A stretch of 64,000 nucleotides of DNA, taken from Temnothorax longispinosus (taxonomy: Eukaryota; Arthropoda; Insecta; Hymenoptera; Formicidae). The position numbers and the translations under genes were made by a program. The stretch is taken from the NCBI RefSeq assembly GCF_030848805.1, contig NC_092361.1:18993406-19057405 (forward strand), given 5' to 3'. Below are positions 24,401 to 32,579 of the stretch, one piece after another. Position 1 is the first letter of the stretch, and each line of letters begins with the position of its first letter. The notes beneath the pieces were generated by a model. It was not told where the DNA came from, searched no databases, and saw only the letters and a list, made by a program, of their open reading frames with translations.

Positions 24401-25653
24401 CTCACTATACACTGACACTACACTTTCAGCGTGAGTTCTTCTTATCTCAAACTGAATGAGGTGTATTCTCTATCTTTTACAACTTTCGTCGAAGGCTTGC
24501 GAGAATTGTCCCTCGCTCCTGCGGAATATTATTTTCGTTTATGGTTTTTATCCTTCGCATTTTCTTCATTGCATCAGAGAGTTCCTTCGAACAGTATAAT
24601 TTTCGGCTTGCAGTTTTCGGGCTTTATTTTTTCTATTGTGGATTACCGCGCATTTAGAACAGTCAAAATCATCCTACTGCACATAATCTTGTATAAGTTT
24701 AGTGTGCGAGCAAAAGAAGGGAAAAGGGAAAAGTTTATTAAGTATAGTTTCCATTTTTCCATTGGTCGCACGGTAAACGCTATAAGCCAAATTTTCACTT
24801 TTCTCACCCGGAGTCTTCTTTTACTTCTTCAAACGTTTTTCTTTTGAATCATATTTCATACTTTCGTAGTATTCCGACCGAGTTGTGTTTCCTTGCTAAA
24901 TGTGTCATTTTGAAAACTGCAGTTGGTCTCCCAGTTTACGAATGGCAGGCGAGGGGCAGTTGAGAGACTTCATCGAAGATCTTGGACCGGGCCAAATGGT
25001 CGGAAGGCAAGCACTCGGGGCCCGTTGCCTCGGTGAGATTCAGCTGTCGTTCAGGCAAATTCAGAAGGGATACCTTGAAGTGGAGGTCGTACGTGCCAAA
25101 GACCTTAAACCGAAACAAGGCAGCAAAGTAATACCAGGTTAGTTAAACTTCGATAAACTTTGTGATCGCCGACAAGTGATGCGGACGCGCTTAGCTTCGG
25201 TTCTTATTCCAGCTCCTTACGTGAAGCTATATCTGGTGAACGGTAAAAAGTGTATAGAGAAAGCGAAAACCACGATGGCACATAGAAAAACATTAGATCC
25301 ACTCTATCAGCAAGTATTGGCGTTTAAAGAAAACTGGCGGGGTTGTATATTACAGGTATGTGCATCTTCTTCTAGTTTCTTTTGTTTTAATTCTTACAGT
25401 TTTATGCGCATATATTTAATTGCAACATCGTTATGTATGATTCCAGGTGACAGTATGGGGTGACTATGGTCGGATAGAGGGGAAAAAAGTGTTCATGGGT
25501 ATTGCACAGATCGTATTAGATGAGCTGGACCTCAGTCAGGAGTTGATCGGATGGTACAAGCTGTTTGACACTCAAGCCATGGTCAGTGGAGCTCCATCTC
25601 TTGCTTTGTCCCGTCGATCTTCGGTCACGTCTCTCGATTCTTTTAAGATCTAA
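2171..25653 (+). CDS. Rim: Rim, presynaptic active-zone scaffold (spliced, 5' end outside window)
   Basis: Rim binds Rab3-GTP, Munc13, RIM-BP and calcium channels at the presynaptic active zone and is needed for vesicle docking, priming and channel clustering (family knowledge). The window shows PDZ, C2A, linker, RxLPxxP motif, large disordered segment and C2B in the order typical of Rim. Exons read: 2171-2378, 3629-3886, 5896-6160, 6462-6713, 7021-7194, about 10724-10883, 11195-11364, 11455-11627, 11903-12137, about 12930-16192, 16993-17169, then 18492-18651 or 21155-21371, then 24923-25137, 25213-25355, 25447-25653. All junctions are GT/AG and phase-consistent. With 21155-21371 the spliced product is about 2038 residues, and with 18492-18651 about 2019. 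The Rab-binding zinc-finger exons are not in the window, so the gene continues leftwards. Confidence 0.96.
2667..3026 (-). pseudogene. Mariner transposase C-terminal fragment (left copy)
   Basis: The minus-strand frame reads RSNVLLLHDNARPHSAK, then YSPNLLLTDYHFFQHLNGFF and GEFIASRSPDFYQKGIEGLV. The HDNARPH block holds the second catalytic Asp, and the TDYHFF block holds the third Asp of the DD34D triad. The first catalytic Asp and the N-terminal DNA-binding region are absent because the copy is truncated at the inversion junction near 3026. It cannot encode an active enzyme. Confidence 0.85.
3027..3176 (+). pseudogene. Mariner transposase C-terminal fragment (right copy)
   Basis: The plus-strand frame reads SPDLLLTDYYF, then loses several residues relative to the left copy and continues KLFERDGDVKTAFGEF and DFYQKDIEGLVSR, ending at TAG 3174-3176. 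Downstream, the remaining C-terminal similarity continues past the stop. The copy is more decayed than the left one and begins exactly where the left copy ends, which marks the head-to-head junction. Confidence 0.8.
3629..3886 (+). CDS. Rim: Rim exon: end of PDZ domain and linker
   Basis: The acceptor is tgtttcag|GT. The first two bases complete the Gly of the previous exon to give PGDEVIAWNGRFLQGKSF, the PDZ beta-hairpin and second helix. The PDZ ends near ELVVERK. A Pro/Ser/Thr linker follows (TTGMAPAGPGPSTP, then HETISGPPTPHHK). The donor is AAAG|GTGACT at 3887, phase 1. The two PDZ exons are separated by an intron that carries mariner debris. The ORF can be read upstream and downstream of these limits, but only the stretch between splice sites resembles Rim. 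Confidence 0.93.
3887..5895. other. Rim intron with (TA)n repeat
   Basis: AT-rich intron between the second PDZ exon and C2A. It includes a (TA)n microsatellite at 5123-5149 and a 147-codon chance ORF at 4559-5002 that has no recognisable domain and no splice context. Confidence 0.7.
5123..5149. repeat. (TA)n microsatellite
   Basis: Uninterrupted alternating A/T of about 27 bases inside a Rim intron. Confidence 0.9.
5896..6160 (+). CDS. Rim: Rim exon: linker and first half of C2A
   Basis: The acceptor is cacttgcag|AATTG. The two leading bases complete Glu (ELYDARREKPSVLVTSPGSP). A basic Gly/His/Arg linker follows, then the first C2A strands: GSIQVKLGFDPVGLQLIVTI, AAGLTPKSNGQPRNPYAKV, FLFPDK. 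The donor is AAAAG|GTGAGT at 6161, phase 2. Positions that hold Ca2+-binding aspartates in synaptotagmin C2 domains are replaced here (SNGQPRNPY where synaptotagmin has an Asp-rich loop ending SDPY). This agrees with Rim C2A domains being Ca2+-independent. Confidence 0.95.
6462..6713 (+). CDS. Rim: Rim exon: second half of C2A
   Basis: The acceptor is catttatag|C, and the split Ser completes FLFPDKSEKSKRRTKTV. It then reads NTNDPRWNQIFVYNGV, LEITVWDYARYEANDFLGEA and EEPEWHSLTAH, which are the C2 strands 4 to 8. The basic KSKRRTK stretch corresponds to the polybasic strand of C2 domains that contacts acidic lipids or proteins. The third Ca2+ loop reads WDYARYEAND, which lacks the middle aspartate. 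The donor is GTCAG|GTATGA at 6714, phase 2. The frame matches both neighbours exactly. Confidence 0.95.
7021..7194 (+). CDS. Rim: Rim exon: acidic/Ser-rich linker after C2A
   Basis: The acceptor is actcctcag|G. It reads RHYQDSDDMIDCHLSPPSTT, then SRLSDSDTSECDITDCDVSR and ends ASISSIGSSSR before TCTAG|GTAAGG at 7195, phase 2. The exon is rich in Asp, Ser and Thr, has no folded domain I can name, and directly follows C2A. The composition suggests a disordered, phosphorylatable linker. It is placed in Rim by matching phase at both ends and by the continuous reading from C2A (HRHVRHYQ). Confidence 0.88.
7195..10723. other. Large Rim intron, nothing convincing
   Basis: About 3.5 kb between the acidic linker exon and the RRDMSPQ exon. 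It contains short ORFs with no splice context. A coiled-coil-like reading near 10350-10510 is broken between frames and is not supported as an exon. Confidence 0.6.
10724..10883 (+). CDS. Rim: Rim exon: RRDMSPQGRKR linker
   Basis: It reads SHYSSPPPERELCVDGEH, then RSRRDMSPQGRKRAALM and ends SSYQAYRK at the donor CGTAAG|GTAAAT (10884), phase 0. Two AG acceptors fit the incoming phase 2: one giving a start at 10724 and one at 10739 (tattctag|C). Both have a weak pyrimidine tract, so the first five codons are uncertain. The basic Ser/Pro-rich sequence lies in the C2A to C2B linker. The ORF continues past the donor into intron and ends quickly. Confidence 0.85.
11012..11068. repeat. Near-perfect 28-bp inverted repeat (intronic hairpin)
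   Basis: The arm GCAGAAATTAATTAAT (11024-11039) is followed after a single G by its exact reverse complement (11041-11056). The complementarity extends outward through AAAAAATGG / CCATTTTTT with about three mismatches. It lies in the Rim intron about 130 bases upstream of the exon at 11195, so it could fold in the pre-mRNA. Confidence 0.85.
11195..11364 (+). CDS. Rim: Rim exon: Ser/His/Pro-rich linker
   Basis: The acceptor is gtatcgcag|GAC in phase 0. It reads DEIHRGMMGHRSHSAAPMDS, then RYRGRSQSPTGHRSLSPPEH and ends HGYVHTTR before ACAAG|GTAAAA at 11365, phase 2. Repeated RSxSP-type sites look like targets for proline-directed kinases. A near-perfect inverted repeat lies about 130 bases upstream in the preceding intron (see 11012-11068). 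Confidence 0.9.
11455..11627 (+). CDS. Rim: Rim exon with RxLPxxP RIM-BP-binding motif
   Basis: The acceptor is tatttag|A. It reads RFGSRSATATPTGSPKKRQL, then PQIPAALKERVAQDFDERA and RFVRHRNRQLIYRGMGMG. RQLPQIP matches the RxLPxxP consensus through which Rim binds the SH3 domains of RIM-binding protein, which links Rim to calcium channels (family knowledge). The following amphipathic stretch resembles the conserved region after this motif. The donor is GGGAG|GTGAGT at 11628, phase 1. Confidence 0.93.
11903..12137 (+). CDS. Rim: Rim exon: WERHISGLSDSDLP linker
   Basis: The acceptor is ttattcccag|GC. The split Gly continues into WERHISGLSDSDLPSMGHD, then His-rich sequence and SPDKDILDLGDSDMESIA, then SSAFSTQSERPRGSRL. 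The donor is TTAAT|GTGAGT at 12138, phase 2. The next exon must therefore begin with one base; both acceptors considered for the large exon satisfy this and would give Ile. Confidence 0.9.
12138..12929. other. Rim intron before the giant exon; possible internal promoter
   Basis: The last 300 bases (about 12600-12905) are CpG-rich for this genome (gcgtcg, cgatcgccgcg, cgatcgatcgcgaacg). They lead to an ATG at 12910 that is in frame with the giant exon, so an internal start is possible but not shown. Confidence 0.35.
12930..16192 (+). CDS. Rim: Rim giant exon: disordered Ser/Arg/Asp-rich segment
   Basis: A single open frame of more than 1000 codons lies between C2A and C2B exons. Two phase-compatible acceptors exist: tgtttgcag (start 12930) and ccttgcag (start 13029). 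The protein is low-complexity. It has a poly-Thr run at about 13419-13454, SF[DE]Y[DE] motifs near 13570 and 13670, long Asp/Tyr/Ser stretches, RRxSSCPE-type repeats near 14931, 15286 and 15414, a poly-Gln block at about 15475-15618, and an end reading SQFTRSLSNADVPQDEK before GAAAG|GTGAGA (16193, phase 1). The last segment looks like the conserved Rim stretch upstream of C2B. Most of the exon is probably intrinsically disordered. An internal ATG at 12910 precedes the acceptor in frame, so a shorter promoter-driven isoform is also conceivable. Confidence 0.9.
13419..13454 (+). repeat. Coding (ACG)n microsatellite, poly-Thr
   Basis: A run of ACG triplets with one ACA inside the giant Rim exon encodes 11 to 12 Thr in a row. 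Repeat length may vary between individuals. Confidence 0.9.
15475..15618 (+). repeat. Coding CAG/CAA-rich block, poly-Gln
   Basis: A Gln/His-rich block in the giant Rim exon, with runs up to six Gln interrupted by Arg, His, Leu and Lys. CAG and CAA are mixed, which would slow slippage. It separates the third RRxSSCPE motif from the conserved C-terminal part of the exon. Confidence 0.9.
16993..17169 (+). CDS. Rim: Rim exon: SGSGSSSG linker
   Basis: The acceptor is gtttcgcag|AC. The split Asp gives DTGSFSDTAIALNVEDAARR, then GRKSSPGSKSGSGSSSGS and LGKKSNSTSQLSAT. The donor is GACAG|GTAACA at 17170, phase 1. It bridges the giant exon to the alternative pair 18492-18651 / 21155-21371, both of which accept phase 1. 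Composition suggests a flexible linker. Confidence 0.88.
17170..18491. other. Rim intron, no gene seen
   Basis: Ordinary intron with stops in all frames. The 3' end (about 18150-18470) has A-runs and GAAC/CGAA short repeats. Confidence 0.6.
18492..18651 (+). CDS. Rim: Rim alternative exon A (RSEEVLP type)
   Basis: The frame reads GRKRRLGFGKKGKSSFTVH, RSEEVLPPEDTVG, then SSASSDGEGSGDGD. The AG at 18490-18491 accepts phase 1. The donor GACAG|GTCCGA at 18652 gives phase 2 and joins directly to the C2B exon at 24923. A second possible donor (GGTG|GTAGGA, exon end 18587) would give phase 1 and allow joining to 21155. The exon resembles 21155-21371 in having an RSEE[VI] core and a Ser-rich SS..S.EG end, so I read the two as alternatives. 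The pyrimidine tract before the acceptor is weak, and the exact limits are uncertain. Confidence 0.7.
18784..18806 (+). repeat. G-run (G7 AA G9 A G4), quadruplex candidate
   Basis: Three long G-runs separated by one or two A lie on the transcribed (plus) strand about 130 bases downstream of the alternative Rim exon A donor. An RNA quadruplex in the pre-mRNA is plausible. Confidence 0.8.
18807..20868. other. Rim intron between alternative exons A and (GA)n tract
   Basis: AT-rich intron, including palindromic TA-rich sequence near 20080-20140. No coding signal was found. Confidence 0.6.
20869..20936. repeat. (GA)n microsatellite
   Basis: About 68 bases of GA repeats with a few GGGA interruptions. 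It ends 218 bases upstream of alternative Rim exon B and is complementary to the TC tract downstream of the same exon. Confidence 0.95.
21155..21371 (+). CDS. Rim: Rim alternative exon B (RSEEIVP type)
   Basis: A good acceptor (ttggtttacaacgcag|AA) accepts phase 1. It reads ECGGMFIGTSGSAGAVARN, SRKRNSTPSSIQRSEEIVP, then SDTAGSLNSISSSEGSS. The donor AGCTC|GTAAGT at 21372 gives phase 2 and joins the C2B exon at 24923 as SEGSSWSPSLRM. The Ser-rich end just before C2B is the place where vertebrate Rims also carry a conserved Ser-rich stretch. The exon is bracketed by a (GA)n tract upstream and a (TC)n tract downstream. Confidence 0.88.
21447..21546. repeat. (TC)n compound microsatellite
   Basis: An uninterrupted TC run to about 21484, a short CG-rich break, then a second TC-rich run. 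It begins about 75 bases downstream of the donor of alternative Rim exon B. Confidence 0.95.
21547..24922. other. Rim intron before C2B, no gene seen
   Basis: AT-rich intron of more than 3 kb with a short (CA)n-like stretch at about 23146-23182. A 138-codon ORF at 24431-24847 has no domain, no splice context and an AT-driven composition. Confidence 0.6.
24923..25137 (+). CDS. Rim: Rim exon: start of C2B
   Basis: The acceptor is aaactgcag|T, giving WSPSLRMAGEGQLRDFIEDL, then GPGQMVGRQALGARCLGEIQ, GYLEVEVVRAKDLKPKQGSK and VIP. The DFIEDLGPGQxVGRQ sequence is the helical lead-in that is diagnostic of Rim C2B. The donor is ACCAG|GTTAGT at 25138, phase 1. Other AGs just downstream (cccag, ggcag) were rejected because only 24923 keeps the Trp-Ser-Pro start in phase with upstream exons. 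Confidence 0.95.
25213..25355 (+). CDS. Rim: Rim exon: middle of C2B
   Basis: The acceptor is ttattccag|CT. The split Ala gives PAPYVKLYLVNGKKCIEKAK, then AHRKTLDPLYQQVLAFKENW and RGCILQ. The donor is TACAG|GTATGT at 25356, phase 0. APYVK replaces the SDPYVK that would supply a calcium ligand, as expected of Rim C2B, which acts without Ca2+. In the family C2B contacts PI(4,5)P2 and other active-zone partners. Confidence 0.95.
25447..25653 (+). CDS. Rim: Rim last coding exon: end of C2B and C-terminus
   Basis: The acceptor is gattccag|GTG, phase 0. It reads VTVWGDYGRIEGKKVFMGIA, then QIVLDELDLSQELIGWYKLF and a tail ending SRRSSVTSLDSFKI with stop TAA at 25651-25653. The WGDYGR.E.KKVFMG and GWYKLF blocks are hallmark Rim C2B strands. 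The basic-Ser tail (RRSSVTSLDS) matches the phosphorylatable C-terminal end of Rim proteins. This fixes the 3' end of the coding region. Confidence 0.96.
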   Translation: MTVWGDYGRIEGKKVFMGIAQIVLDELDLSQELIGWYKLFDTQAMVSGAPSLALSRRSSVTSLDSFKI

Positions 25654-25961
25654 AAGAATGACTGCTCGAAGAACGTACCGAAATATTCCTTTTATATATA
25701 TTTACTGAAGAGATCTTTGAGTTTCTTGCAGTAGACAAAGTAGAGCAGACACAACTGAGTTCGAGCTCCTATCGCGGTGCACTTAGTCGCTTTTATCATT
25801 AACAAAATACCGTAATGCACGAGTCTCGATGCACAAGATAGTATTACATTTACTTTAACTGATTAAACAATTAAAAAGTGTGTGGAAATTGTTATAAACG
25901 TCTTTAATAACTTAAGTGACACGCATAAAGTCATCGCTTGATGATGTTATATGTAGTATCA

Positions 25962-25967
25962 AATAAA
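25962..25967 (+). promoter_or_regulatory. Candidate proximal polyadenylation signal of Rim
   Basis: AATAAA lies about 309 bases after the Rim stop codon, followed by TATGTTAGG. It is the first canonical signal downstream of the coding region. Confidence 0.4.
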
Positions 25968-28714
25968 TATGTTAGGGGATAGAGAGTTCGGATTACACCG
26001 CTACATCCACCGTATAAAAGTTGAGAGAAGTATATAAACAATTCTCTATCATGTCGTAATATTACATATTCTTCACTACGGTTGACAGAATTGAAAAGAA
26101 TCTTAACACACCCGACGCGTATCCCCCGTAGGCTATTAATGTCGAAGCCTAAAGCTACTTAACGAGTGACGTTTGGCTCTGAATACGGTAAAATCAGTTT
26201 AACGAGGGGTACATAGTATGAGAAATGCGATTGTATGGATAATTGAAAATTCTGCGGGACCGGAATGAAAACAAGAGATATAAACAAGGCGATGCGAGAT
26301 TTTGCAAAAGAGTGAAAGAACGTGCGAAAGGATATGTCTTTTTAGAAACACCACTAGTACATCACATATCATGTACGGCATATCAGACGAACCACTAGTC
26401 TGTATGTAGACTAGATGTAGACGTAGCAGCCATGTTCCCGGAGCGCCAGATAGTTTTAGGTACGCACTGAGATCAAGGCATCGTTCGTAGATAGTTAGAC
26501 AACGATTTAACGTGGGTACATAAAAGGCGACGAATAAAAAGGCGCCGGTACGATTGCAATCGATCGCGGGATGATTGCAATATATCTATTCGTAATATCT
26601 TGACGATCAAATACAGCAATATTACTCGTTTAATGCCCTTTCAGGACATTTAACGGTTCGATTGATTTTCTCAAGTACCCATGCGAAATCTTGATACACA
26701 TTTGTTGTTGCCAATATCTTCTTTTCATTTCCACCGTTCTGTATAGAAATCTCCTGTTCTTCTTTGAAAATGCCTGTCCTCTATGAAAATACTTCCATTT
26801 CGGCTTCGAAGTAGCGACATAAGAGTCGATAACAGAAACGACACGATATTACGTTATCGTATGTGCGGTCGAAACTTCGTTGCCTTGTGCTATGTGCATC
26901 GATTTTACCTTTCCGAACTTGTAGAAGGAATATGCCTTTGCCTACGAAATTTAGTTCGACGTGGGGAAAAGTTCGATTTCCAGTAGTCCTTGAATTTGCT
27001 ATTTGCACTTTGTAAGTTTAATATTTTTCCTTGCCCATATAAGAACGATTTTTATAGATTTCCTGACATTGCTTGATACACAACACGTTATTAATTTCGA
27101 CCTTTGCACAATATTATTATACATTCTCTTTTTCATGACTCGTTCAAACTTCCTTGTAAATAAGTAAGTCGTGAAAGTTTTTGATACATATACATATGCT
27201 TGAATTTTTAAGAATATAAAAAAATATGCGAAAAATAAATGAAGGTAAGTTTGTGCCGTATTCGGAGTCCTATGTATCCTCTTGTATATTTTCTCGAAAT
27301 GTTTTCAAGATACAATCAATTTGAGATATTGAATGGTGCAGAAATCTCACGACAGAACAATTGTGAATTTGTATACCTATATATGATGACGTACGATGCT
27401 TGAATCTGCAACGAGAACCTTTATCATTCAATATTTCATAAAAAGTAAGTGATGTTGTGTATTAATAATTAATAACACATTTATTTTATTTGCAGTGAAA
27501 CAAACTAAATCAAGCAAGTTCGGGATAGATGTGAACTCAAATGTGGTGTACTAGATAAATAAGATGTGGAACGATCAATGACACTCGTTTTCAGTGAATC
27601 TAAATGTGGTTAAGTGAGTAAGGAATTCATGAACATAGTGAGAAATATGAAGCGACAAACGGTCACGGACTTCATTTAAACGGCACGCGAGAGAGATTAA
27701 AAATGTTGAGACATTTTCAAAATGAGAAGACATTTCCAAACTTTGTATATAATTTAGGACAGTTCAAGTACTAAATGTCGATCTCCGAAACGATCGGCTA
27801 AAAGACATTTATCGTTGTCAAATTTTTAGTCAAAAATGTCACCGTCAGAGCATGTATTATTTAATGTAAATATTATAATAACACTATGATATGAGAATTT
27901 GCGATATGTGCGCGCTGGTTTGAATGGGTAATGATGTTTACTTTATATTCTCGTTGATTTACGATTTCTACGATGATCGTCGTTATAGTTTCGGCATTTT
28001 CCATTAATTTATAGATTTGATTTAATTTAACATTTTCTAAGTAATTAGCATCGGAATAATTAGAATGTACGATGATATAATTAATTATACAGTTTGTTCC
28101 CTGAATACTGACGTTTATTGGTTATCGTATTAACACGTGTTACTTGGCTTTTTAGATATCATTTTATAATCTGTGTCTAAAAAAATGAGGTATTTATTAT
28201 GACGTAGAAAATATGGAGCAGGCATATGTACTATATTTCTCAAGTACGAAGCAGACTGATAAATCGATTCCTACACATCTAGTTTGGATCTTTTCGTTAA
28301 ATTAATAATCTCGAAGCCAGAATGAAGAAGCTATTACCCGAACAGTTACGAATTAGCTTTGTTTGAAAGCTTTATTTGGAGATTTCATTCACGTATAAGA
28401 ACCAGATTGAAACAAATAAAAAAAAAAAAAAAAATAAACCGCCCATATAACTTGCGTAAACGGGACACGTCGCGGCAAAAATTCTCTTTCGTACTGATTT
28501 TTGTACAAAAACAGTGAAACGCCACTAAATATTTAAGAGGCTTTGTAAATCTCTGTAAGAAACGCGTAAAAAAAATGCTTGCTGTTAATTTTATATCTTA
28601 ATTACCGTGCTATGTGTTCGATCTTTCTTCATGCGAACACTCGCGAAGATATATTCAGCGAGCATGCACATGCACGTCTGCTGTGAATTAGTAAATAATT
28701 ACATTTGTGCCCTC

Positions 28715-28830
28715 TGAGAGAGAAAGAGAGAGAGAGAAAGAGTGGGAGAGAGAAAAAGAGAGAAAGATCGAGAGAAAGAAAGAGAGAGATTGAGATTGAG
28801 ATTGAGAGAGAGAGAGAGAAAGAGAAAGAA
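28715..28830. repeat. GA-rich microsatellite
   Basis: About 115 bases of GA/GAAA repeats with small interruptions, downstream of Rim. Confidence 0.9.
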
Positions 28831-31640
28831 CATTATTTTTTGTGAAGTTTTCAAGATTTGGCGTGTAACTAAGCGTGTAAAAGACAAACGTTTCAATTTA
28901 ATTATAGTATGAGATTTGGAAGTACGAGGGAAAAAGTCTGTGAAAGAAAGCGAGTTTTCAATATTTTTCAGGTATTATTACGATTTGCATTAATATTTAT
29001 GTCACAATTTAGGTGCACTATTGCGAAGCGATACGTTAAGCGAATACTAAAATTGGAAAAAATCACTGCGCAAATTTTCTTTGTGAGTCTTGTTAATCTC
29101 TCACGAAGTAAGCTTTTTATGTGACATACTTTGGATCACGAATTATCGTATAGTTGGAAGGTACTCCTTGGATATTACCGAAAAAAATTGACAAACGGCA
29201 TGCAAGCTTCAATATATATGGGTATATTACGTATATTTTTATAAATTTCCGATTCACTATAAAAATTTGATAGAGATCTATAGGTTCGAATGTAGAGAAA
29301 TTTCTATAATTCGCGTCACGTCACTTGAATCATAAAAATCGTAAGATTCAGCGATATTAAGGTCGCTCTCTTATCACAATTCTTACTATGATTGACCAAA
29401 TATAATATTTTGCTTTGCAACTTGAAACGATTGTCTCATTCGCACTCTCACACGTTTCCGCTCTTCGCTATATCAATATTTCTATGCGATTTGCAAACGC
29501 GATCCTTTGAGATAAGATCGAGAATAATGTAAGCGCGGAGTTTGATACGCGTGCTGAGATTATATCGAAACGCCATCGAAATACATGCAGTCCGTCGTTA
29601 AGTGAGTTATGACGTAAGACTTACAATTAGCTTAGAGTTTGACGAACGAGATAACAAGTATCGTTAATTTACAGATGAGCTATGTAGATGTCACCGATAA
29701 TCCGATTGTTCACGATAAATCCTAAGTAACGTAATCTTTCTCGTAATCGGGAGACCGATCGAGCTTTAGGGGAACGAGGGAATTGTATAAAAGAAGTGGT
29801 ATCTTATCATATCTGTAACATGCTTAAATTAGAGGCGTACAGCAAAAAGAAAGAAGCTTTTTTACTCGTGAGAAAACAAAGACAGAAAAATAGAGTTCTA
29901 TCCGAAGACAAAGAGATGTATGTATATGTAAAGTACTGTTGTGAAAAAAAAAAAAGATATTACTATAAGCTGATTTCTAAGTACATATTTTGCAAGTGCA
30001 CGAGAACTTATCGAGATCGTGAGACGACGTATACACAAGCATAATTCTGTAATAGTTAACTGATAAAATATACAAGACTACTAGATAACTCTTCAGTTTG
30101 TAACGTGTCGTTTACAGACAGCTGTATAAGATTCTTCGCGAAATTGACTCGACACTCGTCTCTTCGTGAGCTGTTTCTTGCGTTTTCGACAAGTAAAACG
30201 ATTGACACAAATCCGTTTAAGTTACACTTAGAGCTGAGAGAAAATCGTAGAATTTGTATCACGAAAATTTGCGAAGACTGCGCTCGCGTGAGCAATCGAG
30301 CGAATTGAGAAATTCGCAATTGTTACATGACTATGCGTACTGCGAGTAGTAGACGAAGAGTAGTGACGAAGTGGCAGACGAAATTGTTCTCCGTGTCGAG
30401 AAGAATTGCGTGTGCGTAAAATTTTACGTGTGTAACGAAAGTAACGTAAATTCGCTCATCGCGAATGATATCTACCGTAATAATACTAATACAATTCGTA
30501 TGATACCGATTAGAATCGTCGATTTGTCATGAGAAACAGCGCGAAGAGTGCACCCGTCGATTTCTATTCTTGCCATGCCCATTTGTACATAGGCATGCTC
30601 AATTCTAGGATCGGACACGCGCATCACATGAATCACACACGTATATACGTATTATTAAACTACGAAACTACGGAACACAAATTATTATCCGACTTTGTAC
30701 CTATATATTATTAATTAACTCAATGAAAGAGATCGGGGTGAAACCCCGAGAACTATTATCGATTCGAATAGTAGAAGCTAATGCGAAAATGGGGGCGTAT
30801 AATTCAGAGAAAAAAAAAGAAGAATCTAACAAATGATAACAAAGAAGGAAACATTACGCGGATGAAAAATGCTTGAGAGCCAAGGGGTACCACTTTTGTC
30901 AAATTTAGAGAGCCAATTTAGGTTTACAACTATGGTAGGATGTGCGTGCGCGTGGGTGTGCGTACGTGTGTGTGTGTACGTGCATCAAGTGCATGAGATG
31001 AAAAACTGGGAAAATAAAATAAGAGAGAGGGAGAGAAAGAGAAGATGTGCGTGTATGTATGTGTGTGTACGAACGAGAAGAAAGAGGAAGGGAAATCATA
31101 CAAGATATATCGAGCTGTAAAACGAATGATCGACTATTCTCATAGGAAAAAGTCCGAAGTCCGACGTAGCTTAGGCGATCTTGTGCTTGTATCGTAAGCT
31201 CACGAACGACTCGTATATATCCGAACGCACCGGGAACCGGAAGTGATTAGACCGCATATCATCGTTTCGTCGATCATTTTTACGATCGATTTCGACAACA
31301 TTGCGACAAACGCGCCGGCGCGCGCATTAATTGTCGGATCTCTCAATTAGACCCTTCTGTGTTTCTTTTCTAAACGCACGACTTTCAGTCAAAGTAGTGA
31401 ATCTTTTCGAGCGTCTTGGTCAATATTTTTCTAGAGCGAGTCACGAGTCGGTCGTAAGAACGCGAGCAGTTTACGATCTTAATATTAAACGAAAAGCGGA
31501 AGAGAAAAGAGGAATATCGCTGTCCGAAGTCGCTCATCGCTTGAAACGTGTCCGCGACGTGCGATTCATATATTTCTAATTTATCAATAGTAAACACGTC
31601 CGAATTTATTTAAAGAATAAGAGCGGACGAAAGAAAGAAA

Positions 31641-31780
31641 GTAAGAGGGAATAAGTATGACATGTATGAGAGAGAAAATGACAGAGAGAATAAAAGAGAG
31701 AGAGAGAGAGAGAATGTGTGTGTATGTGTGTGAGTGTGAGAGAGAAAGAGAGAGGAGGAGGGAAGAGGAAGAGAATATGT
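31641..31780. repeat. GA-rich / TG-containing microsatellite
   Basis: Imperfect GA repeats with a central TG run (about 31714-31735), in noncoding DNA downstream of Rim. Confidence 0.85.
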
Positions 31781-32212
31781 TGAAGGGAACGGGGAAAAAA
31801 GCGGGCGTTAGAGAAAGTGTGTAATTTTTCGTTAAACAAAAACAGAAAAGAAAAACACGTAAATTACGAAAGAACGAAAGAATTTAAGCAGTACGTTTAG
31901 ACGACGTTTCGCGAAACCTCGGCCGAGAACTCTGTGAACTCCGTATTTTGTCCCTCTCCCCCTTCTCACGCTTTCATCAAATCAAGAAAATACGAGATAT
32001 TACCGTACGTCGTACGACGCAAACGTTCCATTTTCGTTTCTATTAATAACGTTGTACCTCCCTCTCGGGAATATGTAAAGAGCTGGATCACCTGATTCAC
32101 GGAGTTCGCGGCAGGAGATCGCGAGACGATTAAGTATAAAGCGTTAGTGACTGTATCCAGTATCATATATCTGATAAAAGATATACCCCCGATGCCAGAG
32201 ATGGCGTGTGAC

Positions 32213-32218
32213 AATAAA
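32213..32218 (+). promoter_or_regulatory. Candidate distal polyadenylation signal
   Basis: AATAAA in ACAATAAAGTG, followed within about 40 bases by a T/G-rich stretch. It is the last canonical signal before the CpG-rich promoter-like block, so it is a possible end for a very long Rim 3'UTR. Confidence 0.25.
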
Positions 32219-32579
32219 GTGATTCAATGATCCTGCCGCGTTTCAATTGTCCCTCACACACCCTTGCGTTTTTTTCTTTTTCGCGAGAGAAGAAAACGGT
32301 AAATTTTCATTCGAATAAGAATCGTCCAAGAATTTTCTTTTCTCAAGGAACGACAGAGATGAGAGAGAGAGACAGAGAGAGATAGATAGAATGAAAGAAA
32401 GAACGAGAACGAAAGAGAGATTACATAAATCGGCGGTATCGATCACGTTTGTATAATAATTGATATGAAATACAAGGGATAGACGCACGGCGTACGTTTG
32501 TACTTTTTATCGCGTTTATTTGATAGACCCTGAATATTTCGTGGTAACAATGAAATAGCTCATTGTTTATAATGTTTAT

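Larger units (their letters stand above)
25654..32579. other. Rim 3'UTR and downstream noncoding region
   Basis: Almost 7 kb without a convincing coding exon. It holds AATAAA signals (25962, 26533, 32213 among others), GA-rich tracts and a CA/GT-rich zone near 30940-31075. Insect neuronal genes often have long 3'UTRs, so part of this may be Rim 3'UTR, but the end cannot be fixed from sequence alone. Confidence 0.5.

Noticed and set aside
24431..24847. 138-codon ORF before the C2B exon
   Set aside because: Phe/Leu/Ser-rich from T-rich DNA, no homology recognised, no splice context.
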